Below are positions 24,301 through 36,821 of a DNA stretch of 64,000 nucleotides, in pieces. The notes beneath the pieces are model-generated. The model was not told the origin of the DNA. It worked only from the letters and a program-made list of their open reading frames with translations, and did not search any database. The stretch comes from Blastomyces gilchristii SLH14081 (taxonomy: Eukaryota > Ascomycota > Eurotiomycetes > Onygenales > Ajellomycetaceae), in NCBI RefSeq assembly GCF_000003855.2, contig NW_003101664.1, forward strand, positions 496,878 to 560,877, read 5' to 3'. Position 1 is the stretch's first letter. Each line of letters opens with the position of its first letter. Both the position numbers and the translations under genes were made by a program.

Positions 24301-25740
24301 AATCTTCTTCAGATTTCAGAGAGATCTTATAATTTAAAGATAACTCTCACAAGTCTCTCAGCTCTTAGATCTGAGTTCTCATATTCTGCTTATTATAAGA
24401 GTAGATTCTCAGTTTTCATCTTTCAGCTTATTTACTTCATGAGCTTTAGAGACACTATAGTGATCTGAGATTCTGAGTCTATTAATACTTCTCATGCTTA
24501 TAGAGCAGTAGTACTACAGTGCAGTCTCTCTCTATAAGTAAGTATTTTCATTGAAGAAGTAACAGATTCAGATATCAGCTTTAAGTTTCTTAAGAAGGCT
24601 GTTACTGACTCTGTTCATAACTTCTCAAATTTCTATTTTAATTTATTTAGACAGTTTGTATAAAAATATTCTGATTTAGAATAAATGAAGTAAAGTCTCT
24701 TTTTCTTAATCTTTCTATTATACACTCTATTTATAGAAGCTTGTGAAGCTCTCTCTCTCTACTTAATAGTCAGATATAAATCTCTCTATATTTTATCATC
24801 TTTTTCTAATAAATCTGTTCTCTGTTATTCTGACTCTCACAGAGCTGATCAGTAATTCACTCTTTATAAATCTGTAACTCTTACAGTGATCTGTAAGCAG
24901 TGAATAAGAGTTATCAGTTTCTTCAGAGTTAAGAACTTAGAGTCTTACTCAATGAGCTTGTTCTGTATGTCTTTATTCAGTCTCTTTATAAATATCATTA
25001 TTCAGATCTTGTTTCAGAGCTCTGTCTTTACAGATCTCAATTTATATTATAATTTCATAAAGTACTGTGAGTAGTCTTTATCAGATTTCTCACCTCTTTT
25101 TCTAATATTGATGATTATAGCTCAGATGTTCTCTGTTCAGCTTACAGAGTTCTTTAACTTATTCTCTAAATAGATCTTAAGAACAGATTAGTAAGATCTC
25201 TTATAATCATTCTCTAGATAATTCAGTCAGTTCTTGACTTCAGTGTAATAGAGATCTGTTATTATATAGATAACAGCTTCTTCATCTTTCATATCACACA
25301 GTCAGACTTGTAAGTCAATTTCAAATACAAACTTGTAAAAGCTTTTATAGATTATAGTTTGATAAGTAATCTTAAGTAATCACAGCTTAAGAAAGTTTCT
25401 TTTCAGTTCATAGATATCTCTGAAGATTATATCTAAAAACTCAGTTCAAGAATGTTTATAAGCAGTAAGCATTTCTTATAGAAAAATAGCTTAATCTTAT
25501 GAAAGATACTCAAGAATGTTCTTCACTGAGATTGATTTATTTATGAATTTAAAGAGTTTCTCTGTCACAGATATAGAGAATAATATTCTGTAAGTAATTG
25601 ATAAGTTCTCTGAGACTTCTTTTATAAAGACTATTCATAATTCAGATAACTGCTTCTAAGTGTCTGCAGTAGAGTTCACAGAGATTAAAGTATACAAGTT
25701 TCTAGTTCTTTCAGTCATAACAGACAGTTGCTGACTGACT
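21400..25740 (-). pseudogene. Element B Pol (RT, RNase H, integrase), decayed
   Basis: On the minus strand near 23815-23700 the reading LRLCIDYCDLN, followed by a KSCYSL-type block, matches the Ty3 RT motif (LRxCVDYRxLNxxTxKNxYPLP). The catalytic box reads YLNN near 23470-23500 in place of YLDD. Around 21760-21620 an ISDRES segment followed by AFHxQTDNQIE matches the integrase core (second Asp and Glu of the DDE triad). Gag and protease should lie at 25700-24700 but I could not pin motifs there. Below 21400 the sequence down to the LTR has no domain I recognise; it is longer than usual for a 3' tail. Confidence 0.65.
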
Positions 25741-25750
25741 GAGCTTAAAA

Positions 25751-26008
25751 TATAAGAATAAGTGCTCACAGGTGATTATTCAGGTGTTTACAGCTTGATG
25801 TGATATATACTGTTAACTACTAGAAGTATTCACAGTAGAAAGATAAAATATAGAGATTAAATATATAATAGCATTCAAGCTGAGTTATGAATAGTATTCA
25901 TGAACTTCAGTCTATATAGTTGTGTGTAGTCAAGAGCCGCTAACTCTATTGATTACGCGAGAGATAGAAATAGAGGTAAAGAATCCGCGAGGAGCGGGAT
26001 TTCTTACA
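25751..26008 (-). repeat. 5' LTR of element B
   Basis: This 258-bp LTR has an outer (right) end that keeps GATTACGCGAGAG and CCGCGAGGAGCGGG, while its inner end is CpG-depleted. This is the mirror image of the other LTR. Confidence 0.85.
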
Positions 26009-26562
26009 TTCTTCTGCAGCAGTTAATGCAAAAAAAAAGATCTTAGAAATAGTTTTTTACTTCTTCTGAAAAAGTAAGATATTTTTCTCTGAGTTTTATA
26101 CAATATTCTTATAAAGAATTAAAAACAGAGTTGTTTTCTGTTATAATTTCATATTCTTTTAAGTAAGAATTACTTTTTCAGTAGCTGAAGAGCTTTTATT
26201 AATACTTAATTCTTTTTTACACTCTTTATTAACTGATTTGAGTTGCACACTTATTGTGTGAGAAGAATTGAATGATTTAGAATAAAATTGAATAGTTTTA
26301 ATCAATTTCTCTGCAAAAAATTAATTTATTTTTTGTCAGTTTTTCTCTTAAAAACTGTCATATTATCTGATTTATTATCAATTGATATCATACTTTTTCT
26401 CACTGTATTCCAAGAAAGAGATTATAAAGATTTTATTAATTTATCTTAAAAATCAATTTTAGTTTATTAGATTCTCTTTAAAAATCTAATCTAGTTACTG
26501 AACTAGTGTGAAAAAAATCAGGTGTTTTATACACAAAAGTCTGTTATTCTTCTTTTGAAATA

Positions 26563-26690
26563 GTCTGATCAACTTTTCAATTGAAAACAGACTTAGAAAC
26601 CTCTTAATTGAAACAGTCTGACTAACTTTTCAATTCAAAAGAGTTTAATAAATATCTCAATTGAATTAGTCTGATCAACTCTTCATTGAG
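26563..26690 (+). repeat. ~52-bp tandem units before LINE-3 ORF1
   Basis: Three imperfect units start with AGTCTGAT(C/T)AAC or AGTCTGACTAAC and contain TTCAATTGAA-like palindromes. They end just upstream of the ORF1 ATG. The same array is at about 9065-9195 in LINE-1. Confidence 0.6.
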
Positions 26691-26698
26691 TAAGAATA

Positions 26699-28243
26699 AT
26701 GAGTTCAAAAGTACACTCAGTTGATGTGAAAAAGAATGCTTTCTCAAATACTATTTCTGAGATTGAAATTCTGAAGAGAAGAAAGAAAGAAGAAATAGAG
26801 AAATAACAAGTTCTTGAAATACAGAAACTTGAAAAAGTAAGTAAAATTCTTGAAAAGCAGTGTCTGAGTGAGATGAATGAAGAAGTTCTGTTAATTCTTC
26901 ATACTCAGGCTAGATAACTACAGAAAGTGATCAAGTTCAAACTTGGAATTTCAAACACAGTTCTAAAAACTTTGAAAATTTCTAATATAATCACTGACTC
27001 TTCAGTTTACTCTTCTTTCTTTTCTACTTCTTCTTCTTCTTCTTCTTTAAATCAGAAGAAAATATATACTCAAGTAGCTGAATCTGCTATCTCTAAATCT
27101 GCTGTCTCAAAATCTGCTCAAAATTCTGAGAAAACTGAGAAGAATACTGCTCATACTTCTATTGATACAAGAGTGAGAAAAAAAATGTAAAAAGAGAAAA
27201 ATCTTCAAATCTTCAGAAATAGAAGACTTATTCTCAAAGTCTTAAATCAGAACATCTTGCAGAGAAATAAGCTAAACTCAAGTCTCATTTTCAGAATTAG
27301 AAATGAAATCAATCAGCAGTTCTTTTCTCAGTTAATAACTGATATTGAAGTTCAAAAATCAGTTATAGCTTCAATTGAGTCATTCTTCTTTGAAAACTTC
27401 ATCATTCTGACTATAATGTCTAAATTTAGTGCAGAATTCCTTATTCAGAATGAGAATCTCTGAAAATCAGTAGTAGAATCTCTGTTAAACATAATAATTC
27501 TATCTGAGAGAGATGAAAAGTAAGATAAATTCATTCTTTATAATATTTCAGTTGAAATCTTTGACTGTGAGAAAGAAATGCTACTTCTCAAAAATGAATT
27601 GAAAGAATACAATTCTATTCAACTGAGAAAAGAGCCTGTATGACTTAATTCAATTGAGTTCAGATAGAGTAGAAGAAATGCCTCTGTTCTAGTGTATACA
27701 AAGACACTTAAATAATCAAGAATCTCTGAAGTAAGAGTAGCAGGTTTGAAAATGAGAGTTCATGAATACAAAGACTCAAGAATGAATCTTAAAGCTCAAA
27801 CACAGTGTTCAAACTGTCAAAGATATGAACACTTTGTACTCTTTTATTTCAGAGACTCAAAATGCGCATTCTGTGCTAGAGATCACAAAACTAGTGAGTA
27901 TAAATATGAAACATGCTTAAAAAGAGATGAAATATGTTAATATACTCTGCTTAAGTGCTTCAATTGTAAAGAAAAACATGCATCTAGCTCAAAAGAATGT
28001 GTATTTATTTCAAGAACTCAGAAGAACTGAAGAAAAGATGAAGAGAAAAGTGAATCTAAAACTGAAGAGAAAAGTGAAGCTAGTAAATCTACAACTACAA
28101 GCTTAAAAAGAAGAAATTCTCAACTATCTAGATCTTCAAACTTCAATTCTTCAGCTAAGTTTAAACAGAATTTGAATTCTCAAACTTCTGTTAAGATTAG
28201 AGAATTGAGAAATGACTCTGATAATAAACTAGATATAATGTAA
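26699..28243 (+). pseudogene. LINE-3 ORF1 (Gag-like, zinc knuckles)
   Basis: The frame of 514 codons from ATG 26699 to TAA 28241-28243 has no net frameshift and is broken only by nonsense substitutions. A low-complexity Ser run lies near codons 105-115. Codons ~365-435 carry CSNC-QRYEHF, CAFCARDH and a further CFNCKEKHASSSKEC (CCHC) motif. A basic Ser/Lys-rich tail follows. This protein would bind element RNA and chaperone target-primed reverse transcription. The knuckle arrangement is typical of fungal and insect I/Tad-group LINEs. Confidence 0.75.
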
Positions 28244-31200
28244 GCAGTTGAGATTTCTACTTGTTAAAATAGTTATAATCTACTATCTGATGATAGGAAT
28301 TAGATTCTACTCTATCTCTACTCTCTCTTAGTATGAATATACAATAAAAATAATAAAAAAAGTTTAAAAACTCTTCAAAAATCACATTTGTTTAAAATAA
28401 TGTAAATAGAAACTCAAATTGTATTTATTCTTATCTTCAGATTGCATTTGAATAAAAAGTTGACTTTGTACTTCTTTAAGAATCAAACTTTGATACTGAG
28501 TAAAAGTACATTATTTCTCATTTAAGCTATTACTGCTTTCTTTCTGAAAAATCTGAGATAAAATCAAGAGTAGTGATCTATGAGAGAAAAAGGTCAAGAT
28601 ATTAATTTAATTTGAGATTTAATATCATATCTGACTCTGATATTCTAGTGAGTGATATTATAGATAAAGAGAATGAGTTTGATACTATTCAACTTATAAA
28701 TATCTATAATGAAAAGTCATTGAAAGAAAATAATAATATCTGAATAATTAATAGAGAATTTTTGAATATAACTCTCTTAAAAAACTCTATAATTGTAGAA
28801 GACTTCAATACACACTATCTCTGATGAAACTCAGAGTGCATAAGAGTAGTAAGAGCAGATACACTGATTGAATAAACTTTTAAACATTCAATAGATTTAG
28901 TTAACAAGTCGGATCAATAAACATTCTTTAGAAAAGATGTGAAACAGAAATCTATTATAGATCTAGAATTCATGTCATAAAATCTAATTGAAAAAAGACT
29001 TATAAACTGATTTATTAATTCAAATGAAATCTCAGAATCAGATCATGAGATCATTTAATTTAATATTGAACTGAGTGAAAATAAAGAAGTGAAAATTCTC
29101 TTCTCTCTAATCAGTACAACTTTGAAAAAGCTGATTGAAAAGCAGTTGAAGAAAGAGTAAAACAGCTGAAATCTGAAAGACAGAGTAAGCTCTATTGAAA
29201 TCAAAGTCAAGATATCTTAAATGAAATGCTTGAGAATAGAGTAAAGCTGATTACATCTATTCTTCTAATAAGTATTGAAGAAAATATTTCAAAGAAAAAG
29301 TCTTCTGAGTATTTCAAATCTTGATGAAATGAGAATATCACTTCTAAAAGAAAGTAATTAGTCACTGCTAAGAGAGATTGAAAGAATAACTTAATATCTG
29401 ATGAAGAGTTCAAAGCTATTCAAAATGAATATTTTTCAGATATTAAAAAGTCAAAACAGATTACTGAAACAAATTTCTTGAAGAAGCATAAGAAACAGAA
29501 GTTTTTAAAGTCTTCAACTATACTAAAACAAGAAGTGTAGCAAAGCTTTCAATCTTAGAATATGAATTTCAAAATGAATTGTATACAGCAAACTCTTTTA
29601 AGAAAAAATATCAAGCTTTTATAAGAATTCTCTTTCAAAACTCATCACATTTAGAAGAGAAGAATATGTCATTTCATGAATATATTGATGAAAATAACTG
29701 AGAATAGTCTGAGCTTACATGTGATGAACTAGAGTCAGCAATATTCTCAAGTTCAATTAAAACTACTGCAGGGCCTGATTCAATTAATCATTTAATTATT
29801 CAAAACACATATTTCTACTTGAAGAATGAATATTTTGAGCTCTTTTTCAATCTCTTAAGAAATAGTTATTATTCTGAATGCTGGAGAGAAGCTACTAGAG
29901 TAATCCTTGTAAAACCTAATAGAAAAGCTTCAGTTTCTAAGTTATATAGAGTAATATCTCTATTGAACTGTTTAAGAAAAGTTCTAGAAAAGATAATAGC
30001 TTCTAAATTATCTTTTATAAGCTCTATTAGTGATTCTCTTCTATTTAATGAATAAATGAGAGATAGAAAACAATGTTCTGTAATTGACACTGTTCTCTCA
30101 GTTATTCATGATGTTCAAGTAGCAAAGTATGAAGACCTGGTCTCAACTGCAGTTTTTATTGACATAAAAGGTGTATTTGATCATGTTTCAAAGTCTAAGA
30201 TGATTCAAACTTTGAAGATGTTAAAACTGTCACTTTCTCTAATAAAATGAGTTAATTGTTTTATATCTAAAAGAATTATACAACTATTCTTTGATGAAAG
30301 AAAACAAGATAAAACTGAGATAAAAATAGAAGTATCACAAGAATCTTCAATCTCATCTGTTTTATTTACAATATACACTGCATATCTATTCAAGAATAGA
30401 GAGATGAAAATAGTGAGATCTTCAAGTTATATAGATGATATTGATCTACTCTACAGTTCAAAAACAATCAAAGAGAATTTAGAAGTGATTGAGAAAGCAG
30501 CAAAGAAAATCTTTGTTAGAGCAGATATCAATCTAATTCAATTTAATATGAATAAAACTGAGTTAATTCACTTTTTTTTCAGGTTTAATGAGAAAGAACT
30601 AAGTCTAACTCTTTTAAATGAAGAGATTAAACCCAGTTTGAATGTCAAATGACTAGAAGTATAATTAAACTCTAAGTTGAATTTTAAATATCATATTCAA
30701 CAAAGAATCATCAAGACAGAGAGACTACTAAATAGTATAATCAGACTATTAAATACTGAGAGAGGTCTATCTTTTCAGGCTATGAGATAGTTATATATAG
30801 CCTGTATTACCTCAGTAGCTGATTATGAAGTTTAAGTTTGATGAAACAATCAAGATAACTTTACTGAACTGTTTCAAAGTCTATAAAACAGAGCTTTGAG
30901 AAGAATTCTGAGAGTATTCAAATCATCTTCTATTAAAGCAATGAAAATTGAAGCTTCAATTTCATCTCCTGCTATTCAATTTGAAAAGACCTGTATAAAC
31001 TATGCTCTGAGAGTCATGAAGATGAGCTTAAATTATATAATCAGAGAAAGAGTCTCTTCTTCATTTTCATCAGTTAACTCAGGAAATGAACTGAATTAGA
31101 ATAGATTTCTTGATTAAAATGAGAATAATGCTTTAAAGAAAATGCTCTCTCAACTGTATAGACTATATTCACTTATTAAGAATTAATTTTCTTCATTAAA

Positions 31201-31404
31201 TGTGAGAAAATTGATCATGAGAAGATATCTCTCTGAAGAGAAAAGCTGAAATCTCTCATAGACTTACAAATAAGTGAACTATCTAAAGAGAGAGAATATG
31301 AACAGTATTTAAAGAAGATCTCTACAATCAATATAAAAGACTCTATTTTGATTTACTCAGATGACTCAAAAAATGATAATTTAAATAGATTAAATACAGG
31401 CATT

Positions 31405-32491
31405 ATTATTATTATTATTATTATTATTCTTCAATTATAGATGTATGCAGTCAGAGACTATGACATCTACCTGAGAACTTTTAGTTCTCAGAGTTTTTTC
31501 TATATCTGTAAAGTTAACTATTATACATTCATCAATTTCAGATATATAAAATCAGAAAATTTCAGCTCAGAATATAAAAACTGTTTATAAATTACAGTGT
31601 TTTAACATCTTCTAATACTTTGAAATCATTTGATAATATCATGATAAAGAAAAAGAGAAAGAGAACACAGTCTTAAAGATAGACACATTAAATAGATAGA
31701 TAGAAAGAAATTGAAAGAAAAAGATAAAGTAAAGAGAGCTATAGAATAAGATCTCTGCAGTTTACATCTTAAGCTATATATATCTTTTAACACTCTATAT
31801 AACTGATCACTGTCTCTGTTCTCTTGAGCCTGCTTCAGAGATTATCATTCTCTCTAAAGAGCTGTCACTCAGCTAGCTTCTGTAACTAGCTTACTTATAA
31901 GTGAAATTCTCACTAAGAATAATATCAGAGCTACTCAATTCTAGTTAAGTCTCTAATCTTTCAGCTGTCAATCTCAGCATTTCAGTCTATCAATTGATCA
32001 TCACAGTCTTGCTTGCACTAATCATCTATTAAGAATGCCTAGGCCTCATTTTATCTAGGTTCTTGCTAGGCCCAGAGTGTTCTAATTAAATAGTTTTTAA
32101 ATCTCATTCCTCAGAAGTGAGTGTCTAGAGTGAGAGGGATGAGATCTGATCAGTTAAGCTTGATAATAATTCACTATTCTGTGAGCACTCTAGATCTCAA
32201 TTACTCTAGTACTGATCTAACTTGAAGTGTCTGAAGAGCTGTTAATTCTAAGATCAGTGAGAATTAGTGTCTGAGAATTCCTGGGATGAATATCTTACAC
32301 TTGATGATGATTTGCTATAGTGTATTCAGAGGCCCCTGGTACTGTTTTATGACTTAACAGTGAAAGCTGTGATTAAGATGGCTCTTGCAGGGTTCGAACC
32401 TGCCCTCTCTTAGCATTCATTCCCTGGGGGGAAGGCCGCTAATTGAGGCTTCATGGTAGCGTAGTTAACCACTACGCCACCGGGCCAGATG
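31405..32491 (-). mobile_element. tRNA-headed SINE sharing the LINE 3' tail
   Basis: This 1,087-bp insert in LINE-3 ORF2 is flanked by CAGGCATT (31397-31404 and 32492-32499). LINE-2 at about 14826 shows the empty site. Read on the minus strand it has a tRNA-like head (32488-32388), a ~650-bp body, and a last ~320 bp (about 31735-31405) that matches the 3' end of the LINE itself (33430-33757), including the final (AAT)n. A tRNA-derived polymerase III promoter joined to a partner LINE tail is the classic SINE plan. The alternative is a one-off chimaera made by template switching, but the body recurs at 42040-42420. Confidence 0.78.
32388..32488 (-). promoter_or_regulatory. tRNA-like SINE head with A and B boxes
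   Basis: On the minus strand an A box TGGCGTAGTGG is at 32479-32469 and a B box GGTTCGAACCC at 32400-32390. The B box sits in a T-arm-like hairpin (GCAGG / TTCGAAC / CCTGC). A D-arm-like GCG...CGC is visible. Acceptor-stem pairing between the GGCCCGG start and the AAGAGCC end is poor and the variable region is long, so I read it as a tRNA-derived polymerase III promoter and not a working tRNA gene. Confidence 0.7.
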
Positions 32492-33757
32492 CAGGCATTG
32501 CTTATACTGAAGATAATATCAATTTTATCTCAGATTTCTGAAATTTAGACTGTGAATCTGAAGTCTTTGATGCTGAACTATTTGTAATAGTGAAAGCTTT
32601 CAAACTCATTGAAATAAAATCTTATAAAAGAGAAAATAGTTTGAAAGAGACATGAATATTCTCTGATAGTCAAGCTGCTTTAAAAAGACTTAGAAATAGT
32701 CAGATTTATAATGATCAAATGAATCTTGAACTGATTTTAAACTCTGTTTTGAAAATTTAAAAGAGAAGAACATCTAAACTGATAATTCATCTGCATTGAG
32801 TTCCTGCTCATATGAATATTCATGACAATGAATTGGCTGATTCAGCTGCAAAAAAGAGTTCAGAATTAAGCAGATCTATTCAAAAAACAGTGTTCTGATC
32901 TTTTATAAAGAGAAAGATAAAAGAATCTTGTTTAAATAAGTGAAATAAAAGCTGGCAGAAACAAAAGAAGAGCATACATTATTCAAGATTTAAGATAAAA
33001 TCAAAGTGAAAATCTTGTTCAATTAAATGCAAAAAGAAAATATTCTCATTCATAATTCAGCTAAAACTAGAACATAGTTATTTCAAATTCTATATACAAA
33101 GATTTGATGATAGATTTGATTCAACAGAGTGCTCATTCTGTAATACAAATGAAAATCCTGAGTATATTATAATACATTGTACATTATACAATAGTCTCAG
33201 AGTCAGATTAAAGAAGAAGTATGATTTAAATCAATTAAATATAAGGTTCTTATTCTCAACTGAGACAGGACTTAAATACTTAATAGACTTTCTATCAGAA
33301 ACTCAAGCAGTTATAAGAAAATAACTCAATTCAGAAGTATCTGAATATGAAGAGATGGAAATTGATTAGATATAGTCTGTTAAAACAGCTATACACTATC
33401 TTTTAATAATTTTATTTTGTTATAGTCTCTCTTTACTGTACTTGTTTCTTTCTGTTCTTTTCTATCTATCTATTTAATATGTCTATCTTTAAGACTATGT
33501 TCTCTTTTCCTTTGTCATGATATTTTCAAATGATTTCAAAGTATCAGAAGGTGTTGAAATACTGTAATTTGTAAACAGTTTTTGTATTCTGAGCTGAAAT
33601 TTTCTGATTTTGCATATCTGTAATTGATAAGTGTATAATAGTTGACTCTATAGATATAGGAAAAACCCTGAGAACTAAAGGTTCTCAGGTAGATGTCATA
33701 GTCTCTGACTGCATACATCTATAATTGAAGAATAATAATAATAATAATAATAATAAT

Positions 33758-36457
33758 CTTATCTCTTATCAATAAAACCCTAGCATATATCAGATGAGCT
33801 CAATAATTTATAAAGTTAGATGTCATTACTGTGTTTTATAAGATTTGTATTACTGAAGAAGATAAATGACTTACAGTATTTCAAATATGTTATAGTCTCT
33901 TTGAATGAGTAGTCACATTCTTTGAACTGACTAACACTCTTAGTACATTTCAGAAGTATATCAACTGAGCACTCTGAGATTTCCTTAATAAGTTTATATC
34001 TGCTTATTTAAATACATCTCATCTCATTATGATCAGAAAAAAGAAATTCAAGAAGTATATATAAGAGTATTACAATAACTACAAGAAGCAGACTATCATT
34101 GATATTAATAAGTGTGATTTTGAAGTTAAGAGTACTAAATACTTAGATTTCATCATAGAAGATGATAAGAGAATTTGAATGAATTCTGAGAAAATCTCTG
34201 TTATTCTTGAATGAGAAGCTTTATATACTGTGAAAAGATGTATAAAGCTTCATTGAATTTACTAACTTCTATCAGTGATTTATACAAAACTTCTCAGATA
34301 TTATAAGATCACTTACAGAACTTATTAAAAAAAGACTCAGTATTTTAATAATCAGTGAACACTGAAGCTGCATTTACATAGATAAAGAAGATGTTCATTA
34401 ATATCTCTCTGCTGATAACATTTGATTCTGATCATGAGATAGTTGTTGAAGCTAATTTCTCTGACTATATCACAGAAGAAGTCATATTACAATATGATAA
34501 TGAAGATGTCTTATAATTATGCATCTTCATATCTAAGAAACTGAGTTCTGCTGAATGCAATTATGAGATCTATGATAAGAAACTTCTTATGATTGTACAC
34601 TGTTTAGAAGAATGAGACTATGAACTCTGAAGTATCTCTGAATTTAAGATAATCATAGATTATAAGAATCTCAAATACTTTATAACTATCTATAAGCTCA
34701 CTGAATGATAGATGTGATGATCTGAGCTTCTAAGCTGCTTTCATTTTACAAAACACTACTGCCTCAGCAGCCAGAACTTGATGACAGATGCACTCTTATG
34801 ATGAGAACAAGATATGCTGTTCAATGTGACAGATACACACTGAATGAATTGAGAACACTGACTCTTGAATCTGAAGATATTAGTTGATCACAATGAGATC
34901 ACTTATAGCACTATATATACTGCTCTGATTAGAACACTCTCTCTCTGAACTGACACTGATATCTTCACTTCTTCTACACTGAATGAACTGTGACATACAG
35001 CAGCTCAGGCTGATGAACTTCTTCAAACTCTCACTGAAGCAGTATAACAAGAAGTGTCTTGATTCTCTTCAGAATTACATATAAAGACTGACATCTCAGA
35101 ATGTTCAATAGGTGACAGTAATACTCTGTGATTTTGTGAACAATACTGAGTCTCTCACTCTGAATTCTTACACATCTGAATAATGCAAGAGATGCATGAT
35201 TTGTGTATAATTAGTTATTCAGACTGTGAATAACTGTACTGAATAATCTCTTAAGAATTCTACTGATCTGAGATATTAAATAATATCAGACATTTTGTCT
35301 GAAACTGCAACTGTTGTTCTTCTGTCATCTTGTAAAAGAACTATAGAAAAGACCTGCTGAAACTGCTCAATATCTCTGATAGAATCTGATGAGATATGAT
35401 AATTGACTTCACTGTTGATCTCTCTGAGAGTAAGAACTTTAGAAACATTCTAGTCATCATGAATCAATTAGGCAAGAATATAATATTGACACTCTGTGAC
35501 AAGATGAATACTGAACAAGTTGCTGAAGCTTTTCTAAGAAGTCTATTCTATTGAATGCATGAATTACTGAGATCTATAGTATCAGATCAGAGCTGTTAAT
35601 TCATGAGTACTCTCTGAACAAGAATCTGTCAAGTTCTTAAGATTATACACTGTTTATTAACTATCTATCACTCTGAGACTGATGATGTATCAGAATGAAC
35701 AATTCAGATTATAAAGAATTATCTTTATAAGTTCTGCAATCACTCATAAGATGATTGATATAATCTTCTTCTACATACAGAGGTCACTATCAATGATCAA
35801 GATGCTATTTCAACAGATGTAAGCTCATTCTTCCTTACACACAGTTATCACATGAAGGTGTTAGATCTTCTAGAGATCATACAGTTCACACTGAACCTCT
35901 GCAGTTCAATTCAGATTACTGATAATATAGTAATGAAACTCTGAGACATCTGTGATTGAGTAGAAGTCTTCATAATAAGTGCTAAACAGAATCAAGAAGA
36001 TCAAATCAATGTTCACTGAGACCTTACTAAACAATATAAGATAGAAGATCTGATATAATTAAATCTTAAGAATATATAAATCACATATTCATCTCATACA
36101 CTAGATTACTGTCATATCAGATATAAAGTGATAGAAGTTCTAGATAGTCACAACTACTATCTTGACACATTATTAGAAATTCATAATGTCTTTCATATAA
36201 GCTTACTCTGCTGCACTGTTACTGATCTGTTCTCTTCTTAACTGACTTCTGACTGATAACCGCCAGGAATCATAGAAGAAGATAATGAGCTTGAGTGAGA
36301 GATTGAAGATATTCTCAATAAGAGATTACATAGCTGCAGCTGATAATATCTTGTGAGATGAGTTGACTATAATTAACTGATCTGAACTCTGAGTTCTGCA
36401 TTATCTGAAACAGCAGCTCTTGACTGATGAGAACTGCTTCTGAATGAGAGAGACTAA
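33758..36457 (+). pseudogene. Element C Pol (RT, RNase H, integrase), decayed
   Basis: This continues the RT from 17744: a LINKTLAYI stretch then KLDVITVFYKI (family KLDxxxAFxxIR), and a YLNT in place of YLDD near 34003. The thumb and RNase H connection (TVKRCIKLH, with FAN-like stretches) follows around 34200-34350. Integrase near 35575-35760 reads SDQSC-FMSTLWTRICQVL, then a YHSETDDVSE block (family SDRGxQF and YHPQTDGQTE). Near 36115 a YKVIEVLDSHNYYLDT-like block matches the C-terminus of fungal Ty3 integrases. Ends at a purine-rich stretch before the LTR. Confidence 0.8.
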
Positions 36458-36821
36458 TATGACAGACTGCACTTAATCAATTATATAGACTATTTCATTA
36501 CACTTCACAGATTTCAATCACTTCATTCTTGAACATGTATACTCTGATTCTCAGTCATTCTTAATCACTGATTCTCAGCCGCTATGAACATGTACACTTT
36601 TATTCTCAGTCATTCTCAATCACTGATTCTCAGCTGCTATGAATGTGTATAGATTCTTTCACTCTGAAGTCTCATCACATACATCATCACATACATGTAT
36701 AAATATTTAGTTCAATTGTTAATTCTCACACTTTCTCTTTCTTTTCTTCTTTAATGTTTTTCTCTTTGTTATATAAGACCTATTAATATCATATCAATCT
36801 ATTCAGCGTAGGCCCCTTACA
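36458..36821 (+). repeat. 3' LTR of element C
   Basis: This 364-bp partner of 14994-15357 starts TATGACAGA (mutated from TGTGACAGG) and ends CCCCTTACA. The outer right end keeps CAGCGTAGGCCCC, which has decayed in the inner end of the 5' LTR. Confidence 0.85.

Larger units (their letters stand above)
18760..26008 (-). mobile_element. Ty3/gypsy LTR retrotransposon B (7.25 kb)
   Basis: Two 258-bp LTRs (18760-19017 and 25751-26008) bound it. On the minus strand they begin TGTAAGAA and end TTCTTATA. An imperfect duplication (TCTT/TTCTT) flanks it inside the LINE-3 5' UTR. A purine tract on the minus strand (about 19018-19035) lies just before the 3' LTR, fixing the orientation. RT and integrase motifs are on the minus strand. 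It is unrelated in LTR sequence to A, C and D and about 1.4 kb longer. Confidence 0.87.
28333..33375 (+). pseudogene. LINE-3 ORF2 (endonuclease-RT-RNase H), split by SINE
   Basis: About 1,315 codons remain after removing the SINE and its duplication (1,095 bp, a multiple of three). The endonuclease has IIVEDFNTH near 28789 (family GDFNxHH), and a SESDHE segment near 29035 (family SDH). RT starts near 29750 with an ECWREATRVILVKP block and a YRVISLLN block. FIDIKGVFDHVS lies near 30155, an ISSVLFTIYTA block follows, and the intact SYIDDIDLL catalytic box is near 30424. RNase H has FSDSQAA near 32660 and VPAHMNIHDNELADSAAKKS near 32810. RT is in another frame than the other two domains, so at least two compensating indels exist, plus many transition stops. 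Confidence 0.85.
17745..33757 (+). mobile_element. Full-length Tad-like LINE (LINE-3), carrying B and the SINE
   Basis: It is flanked by an exact 13-bp duplication CTTATCTCTTATC (17732-17744 and 33758-33770) inside element C's RT gene. It has a 5' UTR, ORF1 and ORF2, and ends in (AAT)n at about 33730-33757. Subtracting nested B and the SINE leaves about 7.7 kb. The first ~25 bp (17745-17767) are not shared with the 5' ends of LINE-0 and LINE-1 and may be non-templated. Long variable duplications and a short-repeat tail fit target-primed reverse transcription. Confidence 0.88.
14994..36821 (+). mobile_element. Ty3/gypsy LTR retrotransposon C, carrying LINE-3
   Basis: Its two 364-bp LTRs (14994-15357 and 36458-36821) and the 5-bp duplication GTCAA (14989-14993 and 36822-36826) define it. 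Removing LINE-3 and one 13-bp duplication leaves about 5.8 kb with gag, protease, RT, RNase H and integrase in Ty3 order. LINE-3 interrupts the RT codons for the LLSLI stretch (the family's YPLPLI motif). Confidence 0.9.

Noticed and set aside
31405..31440. (ATT)n as an independent microsatellite
   Set aside because: It is the reversed (AAT)n tail of the SINE, matching the tails at 33730 and 37884.
32388..32488. A functional tRNA gene
   Set aside because: A and B boxes and a T-arm exist, but acceptor pairing is poor and it forms the exact end of an inserted element.
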